DNA of 34,779 nucleotides from CBDCEG01 sp965215775 (GTDB lineage Bacteria > Pseudomonadota > Gammaproteobacteria > Cardiobacteriales > Ostreibacteriaceae). Below are positions 1 to 6,665 of the stretch, piece by piece. The notes beneath the pieces were generated by a model that saw only the letters and a list, made by a program, of their open reading frames with translations, was not told the DNA's origin and ran no database searches. Positions within the stretch are counted from its first letter, which is position 1. Every line of letters begins with the position of its first letter. A program made the position numbers and the translations under genes. Location of the stretch: contig CBDCEG010000005.1 of the NCBI GenBank assembly GCA_965215775.1, positions 1 to 34,779 on the forward strand, written 5' to 3'.

Positions 1-13
1 AAGTGTAACCTCT

Positions 14-130
14 CTACTCCCAAAACTCCAACAAGCTAGAGCTTTGGGGCGAGAAGACTTGAGGGGAAATAGACAAATTAAAATTTTTTTCACTTTCTTC
101 CACAGAATGTTTAACAAACTCTTTATTATT
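14..130 (-). pseudogene. Duplicated C-terminal tail of an unknown gene
   Basis: An open frame of 38 codons plus TAG on the minus strand, starting directly after the stop codon of the neighbouring lipoprotein gene. It has no start codon or ribosome site of its own. Its first codons read NNKEFVKHSVEE and match, in protein and DNA, a second tail fragment that ends at 765 (NNKEFIKHSVEA). After that the two tails diverge; this one ends in SSSLLEFWE. It looks like the 3' end of a gene left behind, or duplicated, when the lipoprotein gene arrived. The family is not recognised. An alternative is non-coding DNA carrying a repeat. Confidence 0.45.
97..130. repeat. 34-bp direct repeat, copy 1
   Basis: This segment matches 797-830 with one mismatch, at an offset of exactly 700 bp. 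It encodes the NNKEFxKHSVE motif on the minus strand. The two copies bracket the lipoprotein gene at 131-768. Confidence 0.85.
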
Positions 131-768
131 TTAATAAAAAATAACACTTGTGATTTTTTCAACTTCATGTCTTATTGAGATCCATACACGCGGTCTTTCC
201 GTTGTGAACCGCACACTTGGTGTGTAGTAATTACCAGATAGAAATTCTCTTTTACTGTGGAATTCTATTCTACCTATATCTGATTTCTCGAAATCGCTAA
301 ACGGCGTATCTTTACTAAGATAACCATCGTCTAATTTCACAACACCTTTATAACCAAGTGCATTGACATTAATAATAGGGACTGTAGAGCCTTTATAGGG
401 TGCAAATCCAAATTTTGAGCTAAATCTTTCTTTATAGTCTAAAAAAAAAGATAGCGATATCAGTTACTTTATCATTTTTTACTCTTAATGAAATTCCTTT
501 GTCATCAAAAAAATAAACTAGTCTGCTTTTGGCTCCGTGAGATTCATCTCTTATTCTTGTTAGTTTACCAAAAATATCAATTAACTTTTTTTTTGGTCAT
601 TAATGTTCTTTGAAGCTTAAATTTTTTCCCATTAAAATCAAAAGTCGCATCTCTAAATAGTGTAATAACATCTCTACCTTTTGTATCAATAGGTTTTTGC
701 CCACGATCTAATTCGCAACCTACAATAAATACAAGAACTAAAACTCCAAATAACTTTATTTTATTCAT
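131..768 (-). pseudogene. Lipoprotein gene with two homopolymer frameshifts (or slippery/phase-variable)
   Basis: The minus strand begins with a lipoprotein signal: MNKIKLF, a hydrophobic run and the lipobox FIVGC at residues 14-18. The frame stops at 577, just after an A9 run (plus-strand T9 at 586-594). Removing one A restores a frame reading LIDIFGKLTRIRDESHGAKS and onward. That frame stops just after a T9 run (plus-strand A9 at 441-449). Removing one T restores the frame again, through ERFSSKFGFAPYKG to a stop at 131. The repaired product would be about 212 aa, a secreted lipoprotein of unknown function. Both errors are one extra base in a 9-nt run, so the gene may be decayed, phase-variable, rescued by transcriptional slippage, or miscalled in sequencing. 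Its ATG overlaps the stop of an upstream gene fragment (ATGA). Confidence 0.75.
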
Positions 769-932
769 CCTACATTTTCTCCAAATTTTTCATGTGCTTC
801 CACAGAATGTTTAATAAACTCTTTATTATTAACTATTAATTTTTTCAAATACATTTCAGACTCTTTATTCCCTTCATACTTCCAAGTATTATTGATTTTT
901 TTTTTGATTTAATATTCTAACAAAAAAGTTAA
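765..932 (-). pseudogene. Gene tail fragment upstream of the lipoprotein gene
   Basis: The minus-strand frame reads INNTWKYEGNKESEMYLKK, then LIVNNKEFIKHSVEAHEKFG and ENVG, ending in TGA that overlaps the lipoprotein ATG by 4 bp. Upstream it runs into an A10 tract (896-905 on the plus strand). Nine A's would keep the frame open a little further, but no start codon or domain appears before the mutL promoter region. It is therefore a 3' remnant. Its NNKEFIKHSVE motif is the one duplicated at 97-130. The family is not recognised, and the 5' limit given is approximate. Confidence 0.45.
797..830. repeat. 34-bp direct repeat, copy 2
   Basis: Partner of the repeat at 97-130, with one mismatch over 34 bp and exactly 700 bp away. 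Confidence 0.85.
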
Positions 933-960
933 GTTTTGTAATTTTTAAAGTTCTTTATAT

Positions 961-990
961 TTAATATCAAGTCTCTTGATATGTTATAAT
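961..990 (+). promoter_or_regulatory. Probable mutL promoter with an overlapping inverted repeat
   Basis: An extended -10 box, TGtTATAAT, ends at 990, with a weak -35 candidate TTAATA at 961-966 (18-bp spacing). A perfect 8-bp inverted repeat with a 3-nt spacer (ATATCAAG tct CTTGATAT, 964-982) lies between them. It could be an operator or a small hairpin. mutL starts 40 bp downstream. Confidence 0.5.
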
Positions 991-1029
991 TTCCAGTAAT
1001 TTAAAAAAACAAATAAAAACATAAAGAAT

Positions 1030-2979
1030 ATGGCAAAAATAAAAAAATTAGATAATCATTTAGTAAATCAAATTGCGGCAGGGGAAGTGGTTGAAAGACC
1101 TTCTTCAATTGTAAAGGAGTTATTAGAAAATAGTTTAGATGCGGGAGCGGATAAAATAGAAGTTATTATTGAAAAAGGTGGGACAAAACTGATAACTATA
1201 ATTGATAATGGTTGTGGTGTTTCTAAAGATGATTTCCCACTATTATTAGCACCTCATGCAACCAGTAAAATATCTAATTTGCACGATTTGGAATTTGTAG
1301 AAACTATGGGGTTTCGTGGTGAAGCGCTTGCTAGCATTGCTTCGGTGAGTAATATAAAAATAACTTCTAAAACTAAAAAATCAGAATACGCTTATCAAAT
1401 AACCAACGCTGGAAATGTTTTACCAGCAGCTCATAGTATTGGAACAACCATTGAGGTTAAAGATTTATTTTTTAATATTCCTGCTCGTAAAAGGTTTTTA
1501 AAAACTGATAAAACAGAATTTGCACATATTGAAGATTGGTTCAAACGCATTGCGATTTCACGCCCTGATGTTAGTTTTTTGTTAAAGCATAACGGTAAAA
1601 TAATTTATGACTGGAAAAAAGATAGTATAAATTATGAAGAGCAACGCTATCAGTTTGTTTTTTCAAATCAATTAAAACAAGAAACTATATTTATTGATGA
1701 AACTAAAGCTGGGATTAGGATTTGGGGTTTTATTGGAAGTCCTGCAATTGCAAAATCTAATAATAAAAATCAGTTTTTTTATATAAATAGTAGAAATATA
1801 AAAGATAGGCTTGTAGTTCATGCTATAAAACAAGCTTATAATGATGTTTTATATGGCAAATCACATCCTGTTTTTATTTTGCATATTGAAATTAACCCTG
1901 ATAAAGTTGATGTAAACGCACACCCAGCTAAGCAAGAAGTTAGATTTCACAATCCTAAAGAAGTTCACAGCCTTATTTATTCAGTTATTTATCATAACCT
2001 TGGTAAACCTCGTGCTTTAAATGCTGAGCAAGAAACCAATTTAGAAAATAACTTAGAAAATAGTTCAGGAAATAGTTCTGAAAATAGTTTTTCAGACTTA
2101 GAAACAACACCCCAAAACAATATAAGTAACTCTTATAAACCTTCAAATTATTCTAATTATTCTAGCTCAAACTCATCTAACTCTTCAAAAATCGCAGAAT
2201 ATAAATTATTAGGCTCTGGAGTTGGTTCTGATTTTCCAAGAAATAAATTTACAAATCACGAACCAATGCAAAAGCCTGTGCAAAAATCAATGCCAGCTAG
2301 TTTTTCTAGTTCTAGCCAATCTGTAGGTTTAGATCCAAATAAAGAACTAACCTCTGATTTTGATGAGGAAAAATTACAATTATTGGATAAAACTGAATTT
2401 CCTTTGGGAGTTGCAATATCACAAATTCAAGGAGTCTATATTTTGGCAGAAAATACAGATGGCTTAATAATAGTTGATATGCATGCAGCCCATGAGCGAG
2501 TTGTTTATGAAGAGATGAAAACTAATTTTCATAACCAAAAAATATCCACTCAAAAACTCTTACTTCCAATATCAATAGATTTGGATTTGGAGCAAATGGA
2601 AGTGTTAGAAAAACAAAAAGAAATGATAGAAAAGTTAGGTTTTGAAGTTAGCCTTAGCAGTGATAATCAGATTTTACTGCGTTCTTCTCCGTCAATATTA
2701 AATACTCAAAATGCTGAAAATATTATCATTGAAGTGATTAATGAATTAAAAGATTTTAGTATTACAAAGTCTGCAACAAATAAAATCAATCAAATTTTAG
2801 CAACTATTTCTTGTCATGGTGCGGTTCGTGCAAATCATAAACTTTCAATTTCTGAAATGAATAGTTTATTGCGTGATATTGAAAACACCAAAAGAAGTGA
2901 TCAATGTAATCATGGTCGCCCAACTTGGATTAAGTTTAGTTTAAAAGAATTAGACAGTTTATTTCTAAGGGGTAAATAA
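1030..2979 (+). CDS. mutL: DNA mismatch repair protein MutL
   Basis: A 649-aa MutL, the ATP-driven coordinator of mismatch repair downstream of MutS. The N-terminal GHKL ATPase shows the family motifs NQIAAGEVVERP, the Asp-containing IIDNGCGV, and MGFRGEALASI in the first ~110 residues. A low-complexity Asn/Ser-rich linker spans roughly residues 335-420. The C-terminal dimerisation domain has DMHAAHERVVYE, which fits the endonuclease metal-site pattern DxHA(x)2E(x)4E with Met in place of the usual Gln, plus SCHGAVRA and a CNHGRPT motif near the end. That pattern is typical of MutL proteins with intrinsic nicking activity, found in species lacking MutH. It overlaps miaA by one base (TAATG), implying translational coupling. 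Confidence 0.97.
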   Translation: MAKIKKLDNHLVNQIAAGEVVERPSSIVKELLENSLDAGADKIEVIIEKGGTKLITIIDNGCGVSKDDFPLLLAPHATSKISNLHDLEFVETMGFRGEALASIASVSNIKITSKTKKSEYAYQITNAGNVLPAAHSIGTTIEVKDLFFNIPARKRFLKTDKTEFAHIEDWFKRIAISRPDVSFLLKHNGKIIYDWKKDSINYEEQRYQFVFSNQLKQETIFIDETKAGIRIWGFIGSPAIAKSNNKNQFFYINSRNIKDRLVVHAIKQAYNDVLYGKSHPVFILHIEINPDKVDVNAHPAKQEVRFHNPKEVHSLIYSVIYHNLGKPRALNAEQETNLENNLENSSGNSSENSFSDLETTPQNNISNSYKPSNYSNYSSSNSSNSSKIAEYKLLGSGVGSDFPRNKFTNHEPMQKPVQKSMPASFSSSSQSVGLDPNKELTSDFDEEKLQLLDKTEFPLGVAISQIQGVYILAENTDGLIIVDMHAAHERVVYEEMKTNFHNQKISTQKLLLPISIDLDLEQMEVLEKQKEMIEKLGFEVSLSSDNQILLRSSPSILNTQNAENIIIEVINELKDFSITKSATNKINQILATISCHGAVRANHKLSISEMNSLLRDIENTKRSDQCNHGRPTWIKFSLKELDSLFLRGK

Positions 2980-3941
2980 TGCAAATAAATGATAAAAAAC
3001 CTTTAGTTATAGTTGTAACAGGACCAACTGCTTCTGGTAAAACAGCCCTTGCAATAGAAATAAGTAAGCAGTTTCAAGTTGAATTAATAAATATGGATTC
3101 TGCACAAGTTTATCAAGAAATGGATATTGGAACAGCCAAAATAACCAAACAAGAACAACAGTTATATCCGCACCACTTAATGGATTTGATTACACCAGAG
3201 CAAGTTTATGATACGGGGCAATTTGTAAATGATGCAACTAAGCTTTGCAATCAGATAATAAATAAAGGGAAAATACCAATTTTAGTGGGTGGAACAATGC
3301 TTTATTATAACGCTTTGGTTAATGGTCTAGCCAAATTACCATCAGCTGATGAAAATATACGCAAAGAGTTATATGAAATAATTAAACAAAAAGGACACCA
3401 ACCATTAATAGATGAGTTAAAACAAATAGATCCAAAGTTAGCAGGAGAAATTCAAGGAAATAATACCCAAAGATTAGTTAGATTTGTTGAAATTGCTAGA
3501 ATTACTAAAAAAGCTCCAACACAGTTTTTTGCAGAGCAAGAAAAACCAAATGATTTTGACTTTTTTCATATTTGCATTATTCCAGAAAGAGAAATCTTAC
3601 ATAAAAGAATAGAAAAACGAATGAAAATAATGTTAGAACAAGGTTTTTTGAAAGAGGTTGAGTATTTGCGAAGTAAGTATAATTTAAGCTTAGAGTCTTC
3701 ATCTATGCGTTGTGTTGGTTATCGTCAAGCATTTTTGTATCAAGATGGTTTTTATAATGAAAACCTTGATAATAATGGAAATACACCAGAACAAGAAATG
3801 CTTGATAGAATGATTTTTGCAACTAGACAGCTTGCAAAACGGCAAATAACTTGGCTTAAGAAATTTGAAAAAGATGTTTTGATTTCGGACTTCAGGGAAT
3901 TTAATTTTGATTGTTTGAAAAGTAAAATAAGCCTAAAATAA
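2979..3941 (+). CDS. miaA: tRNA dimethylallyltransferase MiaA
   Basis: A 320-aa MiaA, the normal length. It transfers the dimethylallyl group from DMAPP to N6 of A37 in tRNAs that read codons starting with U. Seen in the sequence: the P-loop GPTASGKT at residues 15-22, the substrate motif DSAQVYQEMDIGTAK at about 40-54, HHLMDL, the GGTMLYY motif near 103, and the C-terminal ATRQLAKRQITWLKK. The ATG overlaps the mutL stop codon, the common gammaproteobacterial order mutL-miaA. The usual next gene, hfq, is absent and is replaced by accessory membrane-protein genes. Confidence 0.97.
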   Translation: MQINDKKPLVIVVTGPTASGKTALAIEISKQFQVELINMDSAQVYQEMDIGTAKITKQEQQLYPHHLMDLITPEQVYDTGQFVNDATKLCNQIINKGKIPILVGGTMLYYNALVNGLAKLPSADENIRKELYEIIKQKGHQPLIDELKQIDPKLAGEIQGNNTQRLVRFVEIARITKKAPTQFFAEQEKPNDFDFFHICIIPEREILHKRIEKRMKIMLEQGFLKEVEYLRSKYNLSLESSSMRCVGYRQAFLYQDGFYNENLDNNGNTPEQEMLDRMIFATRQLAKRQITWLKKFEKDVLISDFREFNFDCLKSKISLK

Positions 3942-3969
3942 TAAAAATTAATAGAGTAATGATAAAAAT

Positions 3970-4893
3970 ATGAAATTATTAGAAGTTAAATCTAAAAATA
4001 ATAAAAGTATTACAATAGAAGAACAGAATGAAGCAACTAAAATATGTGAGCAATATCAAAATGTTGAAAAAATAACTATTGATAATGAAAATAATAAAAA
4101 CATAACGCAGTTAGATATTTACTATTCTAAAAAAAGTTATGCTAAATATATAGAGGCCTTTGTTATAGCTTCTAATAATAATTGTTCGAAAATCCCTTTC
4201 ACTTTAATTGTATTGGATAAAAAAGGTAATAAAATAATAGAGAAGACCCAAGAAGCTATATTGGACGATGTGAAAGCACAAACCAAGTTTAATTATTTAG
4301 ATATATTGGACGAAATAGACCGAAACAATAATAAAAATAACACTAATAATAAACCTCATTATATTTACGCAGTTATTTCAATAGAGAACAACATATTAGG
4401 TTCTAAAACAGTTTTGATTATTCCACCAAGGTATAAAACACTAATTTATAAGAAAATAACTAAAAAATACTTATTAAAGCTTTTTATACTATTAATATTA
4501 TTATCACTTGCTGCAATTGGTATGACAAGAATTTATATGGAAGTTTATGATTATCCTATTGAAAAACCGTGGATTGTTGGAGAACCATTTCGTTATAAAC
4601 AAATGAAAGAGATTGAAGATTTTGGCTATGAAGTTATTAAGCAAGGTGGTGATGATTGCTATAATATCAAAACTAATAAGCAAATAAATTTAGCCAAAGA
4701 TTTTAATTATAAACAATGTATAAATTCTGCTGATTTGAAGCAAATATCATTTGATAGAAAAACTGGTTTTGAATCTATATTTAGAGGTGTGCAAAATGGT
4801 ATTATTTGTGAGATTAAAATCACCTCTGACTTAAATAATAAAAATAGAAAGTGTTCCAAAAGTTTGTTTTATAAAGAAGATGCCGTGGAATAA
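3970..4893 (+). CDS. Uncharacterised single-pass membrane protein with a Cys-containing C-terminal domain
   Basis: 307 aa, not recognised. Residues 1-155 are Asn/Lys-rich and predicted cytoplasmic, with no signal peptide. One strong membrane segment follows a basic stretch (about 166-186, LLKLFILLILLSLAAIGM). The last ~115 residues would then be extracytoplasmic and hold several cysteines (DDCYN, KQCIN, IICEI, RKCSK). This tail aligns loosely with the two smaller membrane proteins downstream: IEK followed by an aromatic/Lys stretch, a G-x-x-IK-x-G segment, then Cys-x(n)-Leu-x-x-Ile and a final Cys-Glu/Lys. I infer a shared C-terminal domain. The ATG has only a weak ribosome site. It sits between miaA and purU, where no related pathway gene is expected. 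Confidence 0.75.
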   Translation: MKLLEVKSKNNKSITIEEQNEATKICEQYQNVEKITIDNENNKNITQLDIYYSKKSYAKYIEAFVIASNNNCSKIPFTLIVLDKKGNKIIEKTQEAILDDVKAQTKFNYLDILDEIDRNNNKNNTNNKPHYIYAVISIENNILGSKTVLIIPPRYKTLIYKKITKKYLLKLFILLILLSLAAIGMTRIYMEVYDYPIEKPWIVGEPFRYKQMKEIEDFGYEVIKQGGDDCYNIKTNKQINLAKDFNYKQCINSADLKQISFDRKTGFESIFRGVQNGIICEIKITSDLNNKNRKCSKSLFYKEDAVE

Positions 4894-4959
4894 GTAAGCA
4901 TTATTGGCATAAATATTAAAAAACTAATAAATGATTAATAAAGTAAAAGGAGGTAAATT

Positions 4960-5007
4960 ATGACTGGTATTATAAATGTAACACATAAAAAAGATGGAGA
5001 TAAATGA
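4960..5007 (+). CDS. Possible 15-codon leader ORF coupled to a purU head fragment
   Basis: A very strong Shine-Dalgarno (AAAGGAGG, 4946-4953) precedes ATG and 14 further codons (MTGIINVTHKKDGDK), then a TGA that overlaps the ATG of the truncated purU copy (ATGA). The strong ribosome site and the overlap favour translation. It may be a leader peptide or the fusion remnant of a lost gene. There is no recognisable family. Confidence 0.4.
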   Translation: MTGIINVTHKKDGDK

Positions 5008-5102
5008 GCTGTTATATATTAAAAATTGATTGTTTAGATGAGAAAGGTTTGGTTTATAAAATATCTGAATTAATTTATAAAAATAATCTGAATATTGATT
5101 AA
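5004..5102 (+). pseudogene. Truncated purU head, copy 1 (32 codons)
   Basis: The first 31 codons of purU are present almost unchanged (MSCYILKIDCLDEKGL and onward to NLNI). The next codon is GAT rather than GAG, followed at once by TAA. The intact gene at 6666 shows the same sequence continuing as NLNIEKNTEF. The fragment cannot encode a functional deformylase because it covers only part of the ACT domain. Its stop codon lies 2 bp before the ATG of the downstream membrane-protein gene, so it could act as a translated leader for that gene. Confidence 0.9.
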
Positions 5103-5104
5103 CT

Positions 5105-5800
5105 ATGTCAGGAACAACTAAAGCAATAATAATTATTTTACTATCGTTAGAAGCTCTTTTTTATGCTCTACTTTATAATGGAGAGCTAGCAATTATTATA
5201 AATTTTTTATCTATAATTTTAGCAATTATTATTGTAATAACTTGTTATGAGTTGCTTTATGATAAGATTTTGAGAAAAATTAAAATATATAAATTTACTT
5301 TGAATATAATGAAACCATTAACTATAGGAGTATTAATGATTTTTGTAATTATTGGAGTTATAACTTGTTATGACTTAATTTATTATAGATTTATTGAAAA
5401 AAGTTTTGTTTATAAAGATACTAGATTTATAGAAAGTGTAGGTAATTATATAAAAAAAGAAGGACATTTTAAATATAGCCAAGATACTCCTTTAGGGGAA
5501 AGATTTCCTTATAATAAAACATTTATAATTTTCAGAAATCCAGCTTATTGTGGGGTTAGAGATGAATGTTATTATCATGCAAAAGAAGAGCTTCCTTCTT
5601 ATGGAAATAGTATGGAAAATACCTGTGGTAAAACTATCAAACTAGAAAGCATATATTATACTAGCAATGATAATAAAAAAGGTGAAGTTATTGGAACTTA
5701 TATTGGGCAAGTTGAAGATTTTACTTGCAAATACACAATAAATACTAAAGAAAAATTCAGCCGAGGCTCTATATATTCTGAGTATTATTCTGGTAATTAA
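5105..5800 (+). CDS. Uncharacterised membrane protein, paralogue A
   Basis: 231 aa, not recognised. Three hydrophobic segments (about 6-20, 27-47 and 70-92) are followed by a ~135-residue soluble domain containing Cys pairs (YCGVRDECY, NTCGKT, DFTCKY). An internal repeat is visible: VITCYELLYDKIL near residue 43 recurs as VITCYDLIYYRFI near 90, so a membrane-hairpin unit was duplicated within the gene. The block from about 5355 to 5464 is nearly identical in DNA to paralogue B at 6197-6306, and the C-terminal ~55 residues also match. The N-terminus and the mid-domain loop differ. It starts 2 bp after a truncated purU head and has no clear ribosome site of its own, so translation is probably coupled. 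Confidence 0.8.
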   Translation: MSGTTKAIIIILLSLEALFYALLYNGELAIIINFLSIILAIIIVITCYELLYDKILRKIKIYKFTLNIMKPLTIGVLMIFVIIGVITCYDLIYYRFIEKSFVYKDTRFIESVGNYIKKEGHFKYSQDTPLGERFPYNKTFIIFRNPAYCGVRDECYYHAKEELPSYGNSMENTCGKTIKLESIYYTSNDNKKGEVIGTYIGQVEDFTCKYTINTKEKFSRGSIYSEYYSGN

Positions 5801-5803
5801 GGC

Positions 5804-5874
5804 AAAAAAATAAAAGTAAAAAAAATAAAAGTAAAAAAAATAAAAGTAAAAAAAATAAAAGTAAAAAAAATAAA
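5804..5874. repeat. 15-bp A-rich tandem repeat, about 4.7 copies
   Basis: The unit is eight A, T, four A, G, T. The first copy is one base short, three full copies follow, and a partial copy ends at GAGGGG, the ribosome site of the second purU head. The corresponding gap before the intact purU (6628-6665) begins similarly but has no tandem array, so this is a local expansion. The copy number is likely to vary between strains. Confidence 0.9.
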
Positions 5875-5884
5875 GAGGGGAAAA

Positions 5885-5914
5885 ATGAGTTGTTATATAT
5901 TAAAAATTGATTAA
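5885..5914 (+). pseudogene. Truncated purU head, copy 2 (9 codons)
   Basis: This reads MSCYILKID then TAA, the first nine codons of purU, preceded by a GAGGGG ribosome site. The stop lies 2 bp before the ATG of membrane-protein paralogue B, the same spacing as copy 1. The sequence is exactly what a deletion between the two ATTGATT repeats of a copy-1-type head would give (69 bp removed). Confidence 0.85.
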
Positions 5915-5916
5915 CC

Positions 5917-6627
5917 ATGTCACTAACAACTAAAGTAATTATTTTCACTACTACTCTTGTATCAATACCACTGTTTTTTTTTGCTTTTGCTATACTTTTA
6001 TTTGAGTATAACAATCAATTATTAATTATGGTTGCAATAACTATTCTATTAATACTTATCTTCACTCTTATTATTGTAATATCTTGTTATGAAGTAATTT
6101 ATAATAAATACCTTAGTAATAGTTTTGTATATAATTTTTTACTAAAACTATTAAAACCTATAACTCTAGGTTTGTTAATAATATTTATAACTATTGGGGT
6201 TATAACTTGTTATGACTTAGTTTATTATAGATTTATTGAAAAAAGTTTTGTTTATAAAGATACTAGATTTATAGAAAGTGTAGGTAATTATATAAAAAAA
6301 GAAGGAGGTTACTCTCGCATGAATGACCGTTCTTCTGCAAAGAGAGATTACCTTGATATATCAAATTACCCTAGCGTTCTCTTTAGATATCCAGGGTATT
6401 GCACAGAGATTGCATGTAGTGGAAGAATAGAGCCAGATTGTGCTAAAACTATTAAACTAGAAAGCATATATTATACTAGCGATGATAATAAAAAAGATGC
6501 AGTTTTTGGAACTTATATCGGGCAAGTTGATGATTTTGTTTGTAAATATAATATAAGCACTAGAGAAAAGTTCAGCCGATGGCCTAGATATTTTGACTCT
6601 TATTATTCTGGTGATAGTGATAATTAA
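5917..6627 (+). CDS. Uncharacterised membrane protein, paralogue B
   Basis: 236 aa, a paralogue of the 231-aa protein just upstream. Three hydrophobic regions (about 7-28, 34-55 and 80-103) precede a soluble C-terminal domain with cysteines (GYCTEIACSGR, PDCAKT, DFVCKY). The internal hairpin repeat is also present: VISCYEVIYNKYLSNSFVY near residue 50 against VITCYDLVYYRFIEKSFVY near 95. The central block and C-terminus are almost identical to paralogue A, while the N-terminus and the loop between the Cys motifs differ, giving a mosaic pattern. The gene follows a 9-codon purU head with no independent ribosome site. Its function is unknown; an immunity-like or envelope role would be a guess. 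Confidence 0.8.
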   Translation: MSLTTKVIIFTTTLVSIPLFFFAFAILLFEYNNQLLIMVAITILLILIFTLIIVISCYEVIYNKYLSNSFVYNFLLKLLKPITLGLLIIFITIGVITCYDLVYYRFIEKSFVYKDTRFIESVGNYIKKEGGYSRMNDRSSAKRDYLDISNYPSVLFRYPGYCTEIACSGRIEPDCAKTIKLESIYYTSDDNKKDAVFGTYIGQVDDFVCKYNISTREKFSRWPRYFDSYYSGDSDN

Positions 6628-6665
6628 GGGAAAAAATAAAAATAAAATAACTAAAGAGGAAATAA

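Noticed and set aside
131..340. A separate 69-aa gene on the minus strand
   Set aside because: It is the 3' third of the frameshifted lipoprotein gene. The frame is open upstream to the T9 run, and the internal ATG has no ribosome site.
5804..5874. Short CRISPR-like array
   Set aside because: The units are contiguous 15-mers with no spacers and no cas genes are present. It is a simple tandem repeat.
5769..6014. 81-aa minus-strand ORF with a repeated Phe/Leu pattern
   Set aside because: It is an artefact of the 15-bp tandem repeat read backwards, opposite the start of paralogue B.
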